Shown here piece by piece: positions 1 to 8,030 of a stretch of DNA of 50,590 nt. The stretch comes from Deltaproteobacteria bacterium (GTDB taxonomy: Bacteria; Myxococcota_A; Polyangia; Haliangiales; Haliangiaceae). Within the stretch, counting starts at the first letter, position 1. Every line of letters starts with the position of its first letter. The notes under the pieces are model-generated. The model was given only the letters and a program-made list of their open reading frames with translations. It was not told the DNA's origin and made no database searches. The position numbers and the translations under genes are program-made. The DNA lies in the NCBI GenBank assembly GCA_019237945.1, contig JAFAOG010000568.1:1-50590 (forward strand), written 5' to 3'.

Positions 1-1665
1 GCCGTTGAGGTTGACGCTGCCGACCGAGACATTGGGCTGGCCGATCAGCGCGGTGCGCACGAGACCGCCCTGCAGCGTCATGCCGAAGTTGACCGTCGCG
101 TCGATGTAGCTCGCCGTGACCGTGATCGTCGAGCCGCCGATGCAGCAGGTCGTGCCGCAGGCGCGCACGGTGAGCCGCACGTTCGGCAGGTGGACGTAGG
201 CCTGAAAGCCGCCGTTGATCAGCGTCAGCGTCGTCGTCGGGGTGTCCCACGCGATCGAGCCGGCGTTGTAGTTGACGTTGGGGTTGCACGCGAAGATGCC
301 ACAGCCGCCGCTGTTGATCGGGTTCGCGTTCGTCAGCGCCTGGTCGACGAGCTGGCGCAGCGCATCGCTCTTGAGCACCGTGTAGAAGAGGTCGTTGAGG
401 CTGTCGAGGCCGGCCGGATCCGGGTCGCCGATGGCCCACTGGTCGAGCCGCAGCGCGAGCGCGCCGTCCATCGGGTTCGCCTCGGGCGAGAAGTACGTGC
501 CGGCGAGCACGAAGCACGTCTTGCTGTTCTGGACGCCGTTGTTATCGGTCGCGACGACGTCGACGAAGTTCATGCCGAAGTTCATCGGCACGCTCGCGGT
601 CCAGTTGCCGGTCGCGCCGTCGAGGCTGGCCGCCGCGCCGCCGATCGTCACCGTCGTCGGCGTGAAGGCGCCGCCGAGCCGCACCGGGAACATCACCGTC
701 GCCGGCGCCTGCTGCACCATGTAGGCATCCGACGCGACGTTCGGCGTGTCGATCCGCAGGCAGTCGATCTGCGGGCCGTTCGAGTCGACGAGCGCGGGTA
801 GCGTCACGCTGAGCGGCACGTTGTTGTCGGTCATCGACGTCACGCTCGCCGTCAGGCCATACGTGCCGTCCTGCGAGAACAAAAAGCGCGCGGGCGAGGG
901 CGCCTGCACGGTCGGGTTCGCGGAGTAAGCGAACGTGACGTCGTCGACGCGGTTGCCGAACTTGTCGAACACCGACGCGATCAGCGTGACCTGATCGAGG
1001 ATCGCGTAGAGCGTGCGCGCCGGATCGAGGACACCCGCGATGCTGGCGGGCAGGGCGGGCAAGACGACGAGCGTGGCCGGCTGCACATCGGCGGCGCCGC
1101 TGACGACGCACGTCACCGTGTACGTGCCCGTGATCGTCGCGGTGACCTGCGTCGCGGTCGTCGTCGTGCCGGCGCCGCTCGGCGAGAGCGCGAGCGACTG
1201 CACGACGTCGGGTACCGGGTTGTCGTACGCGTCGAACGCGAGACACGTGACGCCGTCTGGCTGACCGGCGAGCGTCGTCGGCGTCGCGAGCTGCGTGATC
1301 ACGCGGACCGGCGGGCCGGCGGTGATCGTGACGTCCTCGGGCGTCGGATCGACGAGCGCGAGGCTCGGCGCCGCGCACCGCACCGTCGCACTGCCGACCT
1401 TCGCGGCGACCGTCACGCCGCCGGCATCGGCGAAGTGCTCGGGCGCTTCGTAGCTGATGACGAAGTCGGTCTCCGCGGTGAGCGGATTGCCGGCCTTGTC
1501 GAGCGCGGCATCGCCGTGTGCGTCGAGGACGAAGCACTGCGTGCCGACGGGGTCGCCGGCAACGAGCGTCGTCGACGCGACGTGCGTCTCGACCGACAGA
1601 CCAGGATGGATGTTGTCGCCGCAGGCGACAGTGAAGCTGACGAGCGCGAAAACCAGCGTCCGCAT
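1..1665 (-). CDS. Ig-like domain lipoprotein, 3' part outside window
   Basis: The reading frame is open from an ATG at 1665 down to the left edge, so 555 residues are visible and the C-terminus is missing. The first 15 residues form a lipoprotein signal (MRTLVFALVSFTVAC) with the lipid-accepting Cys at 15. Behind it come Ser/Thr/Val-rich beta modules resembling bacterial Ig-like domains. Around residues 290-390 there is a glucodextranase-B-like module (NWTASVPMNFGMNFVDVVA). A Gly/Asn-rich part with a CGTTCC cysteine cluster lies near the end of the visible sequence. A GGGGAGG Shine-Dalgarno at 1673-1679, 7 nt from the ATG, fixes the start. This should be a surface or periplasmic beta-rich protein. 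No enzyme motif was seen and its job is unknown. Confidence 0.82.
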   Translation of the reverse strand, partial: MRTLVFALVSFTVACGDNIHPGLSVETHVASTTLVAGDPVGTQCFVLDAHGDAALDKAGNPLTAETDFVISYEAPEHFADAGGVTVAAKVGSATVRCAAPSLALVDPTPEDVTITAGPPVRVITQLATPTTLAGQPDGVTCLAFDAYDNPVPDVVQSLALSPSGAGTTTTATQVTATITGTYTVTCVVSGAADVQPATLVVLPALPASIAGVLDPARTLYAILDQVTLIASVFDKFGNRVDDVTFAYSANPTVQAPSPARFLFSQDGTYGLTASVTSMTDNNVPLSVTLPALVDSNGPQIDCLRIDTPNVASDAYMVQQAPATVMFPVRLGGAFTPTTVTIGGAAASLDGATGNWTASVPMNFGMNFVDVVATDNNGVQNSKTCFVLAGTYFSPEANPMDGALALRLDQWAIGDPDPAGLDSLNDLFYTVLKSDALRQLVDQALTNANPINSGGCGIFACNPNVNYNAGSIAWDTPTTTLTLINGGFQAYVHLPNVRLTVRACGTTCCIGGSTITVTASYIDATVNFGMTLQGGLVRTALIGQPNVSVGSVNLNG

Positions 1666-1672
1666 CGGGGCG

Positions 1673-1679
1673 CCTCCCC
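1673..1679 (-). promoter_or_regulatory. Shine-Dalgarno for the left-edge lipoprotein
   Basis: On the minus strand this reads GGGGAGG, followed by 7 nt and then the ATG at 1665. It is one of the strongest ribosome binding sites in the window and decides the start of an ORF whose end lies outside the window. Confidence 0.7.
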
Positions 1680-1836
1680 AACCCACGATACACCGCCGTC
1701 TCCCGCCGCCGTAGGTAAGACGTCGGTGAGCGGTGCGTGTCGTCACGCCTCTGACACGAGTCGGTCTCACTAGGCGCAACCATGCGACGACACGGGCAAC
1801 CCGCTCGGGCACGACCGCTGCAATCGGCCGCGACCC

Positions 1837-2715
1837 ATGCGCACCCTTGCCGTCCTGTTCACCGCCTCGCTCGCGGCCTGCGCCGTCGACGCCGAGCTTC
1901 CCTCCGACGACACCACGCCCACGGCCGACGAGTCGGCCGCCGATAACGGCGCCGTGACATACGCCACCACGTTGGCCGTCAAGCTGACCAGCTCGCCGCC
2001 GGCGCTGACGAACAGCACGACCGCGACGTTCGCGTTCACGACGACGAAGCCGGCAACGACGAAGTGCCGGATCGACGGCGCGGCCTACGCCGCCTGCACC
2101 TCGCCCGTGACGTTCACCGGCCTCACCCAGGGCCTGCACCTGTTCGATCTCAAGGCGACGGCGAGCGGCAAGACGGTCGCGATCCCGAGCTATCGCTTCA
2201 CCGTCGATACCACGGCGCCGACCGTGACGATCACGGGCGTGCCGTCGCCGGCGCTGACGAACCAGCGCACCGCGACGTTCACGTTCGATGCGGGGGAGTC
2301 CGTGTCGACGACCTGCTCGGTCGATACCGCGCCCGTCGCCTGCACGTCGCCCGTGAGCTACAGCGGGATCATCGATGGCTGGCACCGGTTCACGGTCACC
2401 GGCACCGATGCCGCCGGAAACGCCTCGAGCGCCACGTTCGACTGGACCGTGGATGGCACCGCACCGGTCGTCAGCGGCCTCGGCTACTCGTGCGATCCGA
2501 ACGGGCTGCTCGATGTCGTGTGGAACGCGACCGACAACTACCAGCTCAGCGGGACCTCGTGCAGCTACGCCGGGTCGACGTGGGACTGCTCGAGCGGCCA
2601 CGAGTGGACCGGCTACGTCAGCGGCCCGCAGACGCCGTTCACGGTCACCGCGTACGATACGGCAAACAACCACGCGACGAAGTCCGTGGTGATCAAATCG
2701 ATCTACTGCAATTGA
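1837..2715 (+). CDS. Lipoprotein with two tandem Ig-like repeats
   Basis: 292 residues. It starts with a lipoprotein signal (MRTLAVLFTASLAAC, lipid Cys 15). Two similar beta-sandwich repeats of about 90 residues follow, each carrying a disulphide-compatible Cys pair: PVTFTGLTQGLHLFDLKAT in repeat 1 and PVSYSGIIDGWHRFTVTGT in repeat 2. The repeats resemble the bacterial Ig-like modules of adhesins and cell-surface enzymes. A third Cys-containing segment ends the protein (SYAGSTWDCSSG). No catalytic residues were recognised, so binding or structural work on the surface is an inference. It is divergent from the left-edge lipoprotein (171 bp apart), and its 3' end overlaps the opposing gene by 23 bp. 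Confidence 0.85.
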   Translation: MRTLAVLFTASLAACAVDAELPSDDTTPTADESAADNGAVTYATTLAVKLTSSPPALTNSTTATFAFTTTKPATTKCRIDGAAYAACTSPVTFTGLTQGLHLFDLKATASGKTVAIPSYRFTVDTTAPTVTITGVPSPALTNQRTATFTFDAGESVSTTCSVDTAPVACTSPVSYSGIIDGWHRFTVTGTDAAGNASSATFDWTVDGTAPVVSGLGYSCDPNGLLDVVWNATDNYQLSGTSCSYAGSTWDCSSGHEWTGYVSGPQTPFTVTAYDTANNHATKSVVIKSIYCN

Positions 2716-3277
2716 GCAGCTCGTCGTCGAGGCGCGATGCGCGCAGCTTCGAGAAGCGGCGGTACGCGTCGTCGAGCTGGGCCTCGAGCGCTTCGAGCCC
2801 GTCGAGCCGGCCGAGGTCGAACAGCTCGCGCCGCAGATCGTTGCACGCGTAGCGCGCACACAGCGCTGGCCGATCCTCGACAGTGAGCGTGCAGTGGGTC
2901 GGCGCGCGAAACGCACAGCCGGCGTGCTCGGTGCGCGGCGCGACGAGATCCGCGGGACGCGTGCCGCACTGCGCGAGCATCGCCACCTCGTCGCCGTTGA
3001 ACAGATCCTCGGTGCGGCCGCTGCAGCAGTGACCGCCCGCGAACGCGCCGCCCGGCGGCGGCATGCCCTTGCCACACTCGCTGCACGACGTGACAGCGCC
3101 CGTCGCATCGGCGAGCGCGCGCTTGAGCCGTCGCACCTCGAGGGCCGCCGCGCGCTCCTCGGCGGATGGCTCGGCTTGCCGCTCCGCGCGTAGCCGAACG
3201 CGTAGTGCCGCGAGCTCGTCGGCGCGCGTCTTCGGCTGGCGCAGCCGGATCAGCAGGCGCTCGAGCGGAATGATCAC
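2693..3277 (-). CDS. Cys-rich YkgJ-like putative metal-binding protein
   Basis: 194 residues from a GTG at 3277 that overlaps the TGA of the upstream glycosidase gene (GTGA), so translation is probably coupled. A second GTG one codon earlier is possible. The N-terminal 70 residues are charged and helical, probably coiled coil. The rest carries nine cysteines, including CSECGKG, GGHCCSG, AGCAFRAPTHC and ALCARYAC, a spacing reminiscent of YkgJ-type zinc/iron-binding domains. No signal peptide is present, so it is likely cytoplasmic. The metal and the function are not known; assignment to YkgJ is by eye. The 3' end overlaps the convergent Ig-repeat gene. Confidence 0.72.
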   Translation of the reverse strand: MIIPLERLLIRLRQPKTRADELAALRVRLRAERQAEPSAEERAAALEVRRLKRALADATGAVTSCSECGKGMPPPGGAFAGGHCCSGRTEDLFNGDEVAMLAQCGTRPADLVAPRTEHAGCAFRAPTHCTLTVEDRPALCARYACNDLRRELFDLGRLDGLEALEAQLDDAYRRFSKLRASRLDDELLNCSRSI

Positions 3278-4365
3278 CACGGCGTCGCGAGGTGATCGTG
3301 AAGGAGGTCGCCCCACGCGGTGCGCGGGAAGTTGTAGCCGGTGGCGGCGTCGAGGCCGCAGCCGTCGCTCGCGGTGTCCTGCAGCATGCTCGGCGGGCAG
3401 CGCTGATGGAACACCCACGCGATGTACGGCACCTCGGCCGCCTGCGCGACCGGCCACAGCGCCTGGATGTCCTGGTTGGTCATCACGCCCGCCGGTCCGT
3501 ACTCGCCGATCATGATCGGCAGGTGCATCGCGGGCTGCGTGATCAAGCGATCGAAGTCCGCCTGCGTGTTGTACGGATGGACCTCGTAGATGATGCGATC
3601 GCCGGCGAGCGGGTTCGCGACGAAGTACGTCAGGTCGCGCGCGTAGTTCTCCGGCGCCTGCGCGACGATGATGTGATGCGGCGTGCCGTGGCTGTCCTCG
3701 ACCTGACGGATCGCCTGGATCGCGGTCGCGTACATCGCGGCGAGGGCGGCATCCTGATTCGCGGGGCCGTGCGGCTCGTTCGTCAGGCCGAACAGCACGC
3801 GCGGGTTGTCGTGAAACGCTTCGGCGAGCGCGCGATACACCGGCAGCGTGTCGCCCGCCGAATTCGGCCACTCGCTGTCCGCACCGCCGTCCATCTCGGT
3901 CTTCATCGACGGGTCCGCGAACACCGTCACCTCGACATAGACGCCCGGCTTGCTCGTCATGTGCGTGACGTTCTGGACGATGTCCGCGAGGTACTGCGGA
4001 TCGTCGACGAGGCTCTTCCACTGCACCTCGCCCGCGTTGAACGGCGCCTTCTTCGCCGAGAGCAGGAAGCGGATGAAGCTCGCGTGCCAGTTGTCGATCA
4101 GCTCGTCGCTCCAGCGATCGACGCCTGCCGGATTCGCCGGCATGAACGAGCACGCCTCGCACGACCGCTCGTCGTGAAGATCGGCGCCGCGCCCGTGAAA
4201 GCGCGTGCCGTCGGCGTGATGGACGATGTGCGTGCCGACGACGTCGAGCCACTCATCGGCGCTCCCGGAGGTGTCGCCGCTGGCTTCACCGTGGACCGCA
4301 GGCGCATCGGACTTGCCATGACCGCTGCCGCACGCCGCGAGTACCACAAAGACCCAGGCCCTCAT
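3274..4365 (-). CDS. GH5-like glycoside hydrolase lipoprotein (cellulase family)
   Basis: 363 residues with a lipoprotein signal (MRAWVFVVLAAC, lipid Cys 12) and a short Gly/Ser/Asp linker. The body matches the glycoside hydrolase family 5 (beta/alpha)8 pattern. GLTNEPHG carries the general acid/base Glu197. VHPYN carries the conserved His near residue 263. LPIMIGEYG carries the nucleophile Glu288. This family cleaves beta-1,4 or related glucan and mannan links with retention. The actual polysaccharide cannot be told from sequence. Lipidation points to action at the cell surface or in the periplasm. The length is normal for a single-domain GH5, with no carbohydrate-binding module. It is the first gene of a two-gene unit with the Cys-rich gene. 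Confidence 0.87.
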   Translation of the reverse strand: MRAWVFVVLAACGSGHGKSDAPAVHGEASGDTSGSADEWLDVVGTHIVHHADGTRFHGRGADLHDERSCEACSFMPANPAGVDRWSDELIDNWHASFIRFLLSAKKAPFNAGEVQWKSLVDDPQYLADIVQNVTHMTSKPGVYVEVTVFADPSMKTEMDGGADSEWPNSAGDTLPVYRALAEAFHDNPRVLFGLTNEPHGPANQDAALAAMYATAIQAIRQVEDSHGTPHHIIVAQAPENYARDLTYFVANPLAGDRIIYEVHPYNTQADFDRLITQPAMHLPIMIGEYGPAGVMTNQDIQALWPVAQAAEVPYIAWVFHQRCPPSMLQDTASDGCGLDAATGYNFPRTAWGDLLHDHLATPW

Positions 4366-4391
4366 GGGGCCATCCTACGCTGCCTCGAGAT

Positions 4392-4547
4392 TCAGCGCTT
4401 GCGACCGCGGCCACGGCGGCGGGGCATGTGCTCGAGCAACTCCGAGACGCGGATCTCGGTGGCGACGGCCGCGAGCTGCTCGTCGTGCAGCTCACGCTCG
4501 TACTTCGTGTAGAGGTCGCTGACCAGCTGGCCCATCGTGATCGTCAT
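4392..4547 (-). CDS. Small basic hypothetical protein (51 aa)
   Basis: A short frame from ATG 4547 to TGA 4392. The first part is amphipathic helical with mixed charge (LVSDLYTKYERELHDEQL); the last 11 residues are almost all Arg/Lys/Gly (PRRRGRGRKR), so the tail could bind nucleic acid or acidic partners. I chose the internal Met of a longer frame (which could run from 4676) because the upstream extension is rich in Arg/His/Cys and looks non-coding. No family was recognised. It stands alone between the glycosidase and the CBS gene. Confidence 0.55.
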   Translation of the reverse strand: MTITMGQLVSDLYTKYERELHDEQLAAVATEIRVSELLEHMPRRRGRGRKR

Positions 4548-4765
4548 GGGGAAATCTCTAGTGCGAACAATGTGCCGGCGAGTTGCGCGGGAACTGCACG
4601 ACATCACGCGCAGATGACGCGCGAGAGCGTGCGGGCACGCGCAGTCGAAGCGCATGGCGTAGCGGTTCTGATGCACGCCGGGCGAGATCTGCCAGTGATG
4701 TCGCGATGTAGGCGTGGGTGGGCGTCGGCTCGCGGAGTGGCGCGGTCGATGCTCAAGGCAGGCCC
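4548..4765. other. Intergenic, 218 bp, divergent genes
   Basis: This holds the 5' regions of the small basic protein (minus) and the CBS protein (plus). GC-rich inverted pieces around 4618-4645 could fold, but no terminator, tRNA or convincing sigma-70 promoter was seen. Confidence 0.5.
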
Positions 4766-5242
4766 ATGACTCCCGATCTCGTGTGTGCCGGCGACGTGAT
4801 GACGCGCGAGCTGATCACCGTGACGCCGGAGACCCCGCTGCTCGATGTTCACCGGCTGTTCGTCGAGGAAGAGATCCACGGCGCGCCCGTTGTTGGCGAG
4901 GACGGCACGGTCTACGGGCTCGTCACGACAACCGATCTCGTGCGCGTGGTTCGCGACGCGGAGGACAACAACGAGCGCGTCGATGCCCTGACCGCGGCCG
5001 ACGCGATGACGCCCGATCCGATCATGGTGCCACCCGACACGTCGCTCGAGCAGCTCGCGCGCACGATGGTCGATCTGCGCATCCACCGCGTGTTCGTCGG
5101 CACGGATCGCATGCTCGAGGGCGTGGTCAGCGCCTTCGATGTCGTGCGCGTCGTCGCGGGCTACTCGTCGGAGAGCGCTTCGAGGAACGCCGCGAGATCG
5201 GCGAGATCGTCCTTCGACATGCCGAGGTCGCCGACGCGATGA
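4766..5242 (+). CDS. CBS-pair domain protein
   Basis: 158 residues made of two CBS motifs. The first (about 10-65) has VMTRELITVTPETPLLDVH and the loop HGAPVVGEDGTVYGLVTTTD. The second (about 75-130) has AMTPDPIMVPPDTSLEQLA and HRVFVGTDRMLEGVVSAFD. CBS pairs form a Bateman module that binds AMP, ATP or similar nucleotides and usually regulates a partner; no catalytic domain is attached. ATG 4766 is preferred over the upstream ATG at 4718 because AAGGC lies about 8-10 nt ahead and the CBS fold begins at once. The last 27 or so residues are Ser/Arg-rich and antisense to the end of the cytochrome peroxidase gene, an unusual 82 bp tail overlap. Confidence 0.88.
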   Translation: MTPDLVCAGDVMTRELITVTPETPLLDVHRLFVEEEIHGAPVVGEDGTVYGLVTTTDLVRVVRDAEDNNERVDALTAADAMTPDPIMVPPDTSLEQLARTMVDLRIHRVFVGTDRMLEGVVSAFDVVRVVAGYSSESASRNAARSARSSFDMPRSPTR

Positions 5243-6207
5243 TCGATCGTCGCCGGGATCTCCGGTGCGGGCCACTGGCAGCGCGCCTGAGAATTGGCAG
5301 CGCGGCTGCACGTCGCCACCTGCATCGAGCCGACGTCGCGCGTGTTGAGGAACTCGAGCATGAACGGCAGGTTCTCGAAGTAGCCGTTGTGACCGTAGGG
5401 GGCCGTGCGCGCGACGTTGCGCAGCGAAGGCACGCGGAACTTCCCGTCCTCGGTCGGCTGGTTGACGGTCGTCGAGAGGCCGTGATCGATGAAGCTCGGG
5501 TTGTCGCGCAGGAACATGTTGTTCTCGTAGCGAGGCACGCCGACGTTGACGTACTCGAAGCTCGTGAACAGAGGCGCCGGATGGCAGCTCGCGCAGCTCG
5601 CGTTGAACAGGCGATAGCCGCGGAGCTCCTGCGCGCTCAGCGTGCCGGTGCCGGCCATGAACTTGTCGTAGCGCGACGAGAACGGGGAGAGATCGGGGCC
5701 GCGCTCGTAACTCGCGAGGGCATCGGTGATGTGCGCGAACGCGGTCTCGGTATCGTCGAGCGCGCGCGACCCGTAGACCTCGCGGAACTGCGCCGCATAT
5801 GGCGAGCGACGAACCTTCGCGACCACCGTGGCGTGATCGGGGTTGTTCATCTCGCGCGGGTTCATCAGCGGTCCCGCAGCCTGCTCCTCGAGAGACGACG
5901 CGCGGCCATCCCAGAACAAGCCGCCGACCCAGCGCCCGTCGTAGTGCAGCGGCGGGATCGCGGCGCTGTACATCGCCGTGGGCGCATTGCGGTTGCCGAA
6001 GCGACCGTCGACCGCGCCCATCGACGTCGTGCGATCGCTCTCGGGATCTCGGAATGCCTGCGTCGGGTCATGGCAGTCGGCGCACGACTGGCCGACCGGC
6101 GTCGACAGCGAGCGGTCGTTGAACAGCTGCTTGCCGAGCTGCTCCTTCGACGGTGCATCGACCGCGCAGCCCGCCACGAGCAGGAACACCCAGAACCGCA
6201 CCTCCAC
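5161..6207 (-). CDS. Di-heme cytochrome c peroxidase (MauG/CcpA family), lipoprotein
   Basis: 348 residues. It starts with a short lipoprotein signal (VFLLVAGC, lipid Cys 14). Two c-type heme sites follow, CADCH (42-46) and CASCH (205-209), the hallmark of bacterial di-heme peroxidases that reduce H2O2 to water in the periplasm using electrons from small cytochromes. The conserved phrases FGNRNAPT, FWDGRA and APYGHNGYF also fit the family, and the length is usual. I set the GTG at 6207; GTG 6201 is an alternative. Lipid anchoring rather than a soluble form is a slight variation. It is convergent with the CBS gene and lies 41 bp downstream of the kinase-like lipoprotein gene on the same strand. 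Confidence 0.9.
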   Translation of the reverse strand: MEVRFWVFLLVAGCAVDAPSKEQLGKQLFNDRSLSTPVGQSCADCHDPTQAFRDPESDRTTSMGAVDGRFGNRNAPTAMYSAAIPPLHYDGRWVGGLFWDGRASSLEEQAAGPLMNPREMNNPDHATVVAKVRRSPYAAQFREVYGSRALDDTETAFAHITDALASYERGPDLSPFSSRYDKFMAGTGTLSAQELRGYRLFNASCASCHPAPLFTSFEYVNVGVPRYENNMFLRDNPSFIDHGLSTTVNQPTEDGKFRVPSLRNVARTAPYGHNGYFENLPFMLEFLNTRDVGSMQVATCSRAANSQARCQWPAPEIPATIDHRVGDLGMSKDDLADLAAFLEALSDE

Positions 6208-6248
6208 AATGTGGGGCGACGGCGGCGCCGTGCAACGCGGAGATTCTC

Positions 6249-7901
6249 TCAGGGACGGTACGCGCCGATGACGCGCAATGCGCCACTTGCGGGGTCCTGC
6301 GCGACATGCACGAACGTGCGGCCTGCGAAATGCTCGCGCTGCGTCGTGATCTCGACGATCGTGTACCGGTCGCCGCCCGGCGCGAGCGCGATCGGCAGCG
6401 TGCAGGTGTGGGCGCCCGCGGCGACGGCGGCGGTGGTCGCGACGAGCTTGCCGTCGTGGTCGAACATCGAGAGGGCGTAGCTCGTGTGCTCGCTCGTGAA
6501 GCGGTACTGCAAGGCAAGGTCGTCGAAGCACACGCGATCGCGATCTGCCCGAAATCCGTCGAGCGGATTGACGCGAGCGAACCAGTACGCGCCGGTCGCG
6601 CGCTGGCGGGCGACGAGGGCATCGGTGAGGAAGTCGACCGCGCGCTTGTCGTGGTAGCGCGCCGACATCACGATCGCGCGCAGCTGCTCGCGCGAGAACC
6701 GCATCAGGATCTTCGTCGCCCAGAACGCGTCGTAGCGGTCGCGCGTCGTGAACGGGACGTAGGCGGCCGAGGTCGGGTGCCAGTCGTCGGGATCGAAGTC
6801 GGCATCGTAGGCGCCGACGCCGGGAGCCGGTGACCGGTCGCGGTCTTCCCAGTCGCGCTTCTCGATGCCGAGCGTGATCAGGCTGCGGAAGCTCTTCTGC
6901 GGATCGAGGAAGTAGTCGTAGCCGCGGCGCGGGTCCTGGCTCGTCGAGGCGAACACGCCGAGGCTCTTGCCGAAGTCGAGCAGGTAGTGGACGACGTAGT
7001 GGCGGCCGGGGTGGCGCGCGTCCTCCGTCCACATATCGATGAAGTTGCTCTCCTGGATGTCGCCGTGATCGAGCCATGCCGCGAACGTGTAGAGCCCGCG
7101 GAGCTCGCGCCGCAGCTCGTGCGGGATGCGGTCGTTGGGATCGTCGGAGCGGACGCCCTCCGCGGGATGACCACCGAGCGGCTTGCCGGCGAGCCAGTGC
7201 GAGGCGAGGGCGCGATACGAGCCGTCGGGCGCGCGCTCGATCGTCGACAGCCGGTGCTGCAGATCCTCGTTCGTCAGCGGGCGCTTGTCCTCGATCTCGC
7301 TGTCCTTGATGTACGCATCCTTCGCGAGCGCGAGATCCTCGGCGCGGAACTGCACGATGTAGTCATCGGTGACGTTGTAGCCGCACGCCCACAGGATCTT
7401 CTCGACGATCACGTGCGCGCCGGTCTCCTCCTCGGCAAAGCCGCGCGAGTCGAACTTGAGCACGAACTTCTCGCCGCGCGCGTCCTTGATGATGAAGCCG
7501 ACCTCCGCGCCGCCGAGCTTCGTGCTCTCGACGGTCCACGGCTTGTGATCCTCGGGCGAGCCGATCACGTTCGGGCCTGTCGCGAGCTCGGCGGGGGACA
7601 GGTCGTGCTGGCCGATGCGGTTGGTGAACCACGTCGAGTCGGGGACCTCGTCGAGCGCGTTGATGCCGACGGCGCGGGTCTTCGGATGCACCTCGAGCGT
7701 GCGCGTCAAGCGGCGCTGCACGAGACCGTCGTAGTGATAGACGTCCTCGAGGAAGATCCGCGGGGCCGGCGTCTTCGGGACGTCTAGGCGGTCATTGACG
7801 AGCGCGACGGCGGGGGCGTTCGCGAAGCGGGCCGCGGGCACGCGCGCCGGCGACGAGCAGGCCGCGACGGCCAGGATCGAAGCGAGCGCGAGCCGGGGCA
7901 T
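6249..7901 (-). CDS. Lipoprotein with kinase-like HGD...N / DFG motifs, uncharacterised family
   Basis: 550 residues with a lipoprotein signal (MPRLALASILAVAAC, lipid Cys 15). Residues 125-320 carry a string of protein-kinase/APH-like signatures in the right order. These are VGFIIKDARGEKFVLKFD with Lys149, acidic residues in the next helix (EEET, 157-160), HGDIQESN (279-286, the same spacing as the HRDxxxxN catalytic loop) and LLDFGKSLG with Asp309. This suggests an exported phosphotransferase-like fold. The family seems to be an unstudied one seen in several envelope-rich phyla; that is from memory. The C-terminal third looks beta-rich. GGGAA ahead of ATG 7901 supports the start. It is divergent from the first phosphoesterase gene. 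Confidence 0.8.
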   Translation of the reverse strand: MPRLALASILAVAACSSPARVPAARFANAPAVALVNDRLDVPKTPAPRIFLEDVYHYDGLVQRRLTRTLEVHPKTRAVGINALDEVPDSTWFTNRIGQHDLSPAELATGPNVIGSPEDHKPWTVESTKLGGAEVGFIIKDARGEKFVLKFDSRGFAEEETGAHVIVEKILWACGYNVTDDYIVQFRAEDLALAKDAYIKDSEIEDKRPLTNEDLQHRLSTIERAPDGSYRALASHWLAGKPLGGHPAEGVRSDDPNDRIPHELRRELRGLYTFAAWLDHGDIQESNFIDMWTEDARHPGRHYVVHYLLDFGKSLGVFASTSQDPRRGYDYFLDPQKSFRSLITLGIEKRDWEDRDRSPAPGVGAYDADFDPDDWHPTSAAYVPFTTRDRYDAFWATKILMRFSREQLRAIVMSARYHDKRAVDFLTDALVARQRATGAYWFARVNPLDGFRADRDRVCFDDLALQYRFTSEHTSYALSMFDHDGKLVATTAAVAAGAHTCTLPIALAPGGDRYTIVEITTQREHFAGRTFVHVAQDPASGALRVIGAYRP

Positions 7902-8030
7902 TTTCCCGAAGTGGTGCAACCAGGATGCCGCTGTCAGCACTCCTCGTATCGCGTGGCGGCGGAGCGCGGCGTGCGCGAATGCGACGTGCGCGATCGCTCG
8001 CCATCCGCTAACCCTGTGACGGGGGGACCG

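Noticed and set aside
32-1783. Frames on both strands inside the left-edge lipoprotein (for example 542-1783 minus)
   Set aside because: They are out of frame with the open frame that carries the signal peptide and good ribosome binding site.
4714-6480. 588-residue open frame on plus covering the cytochrome peroxidase region
   Set aside because: Antisense to the clear CxxCH protein; no recognisable domain, Arg/Ala-rich, typical high-GC artefact.
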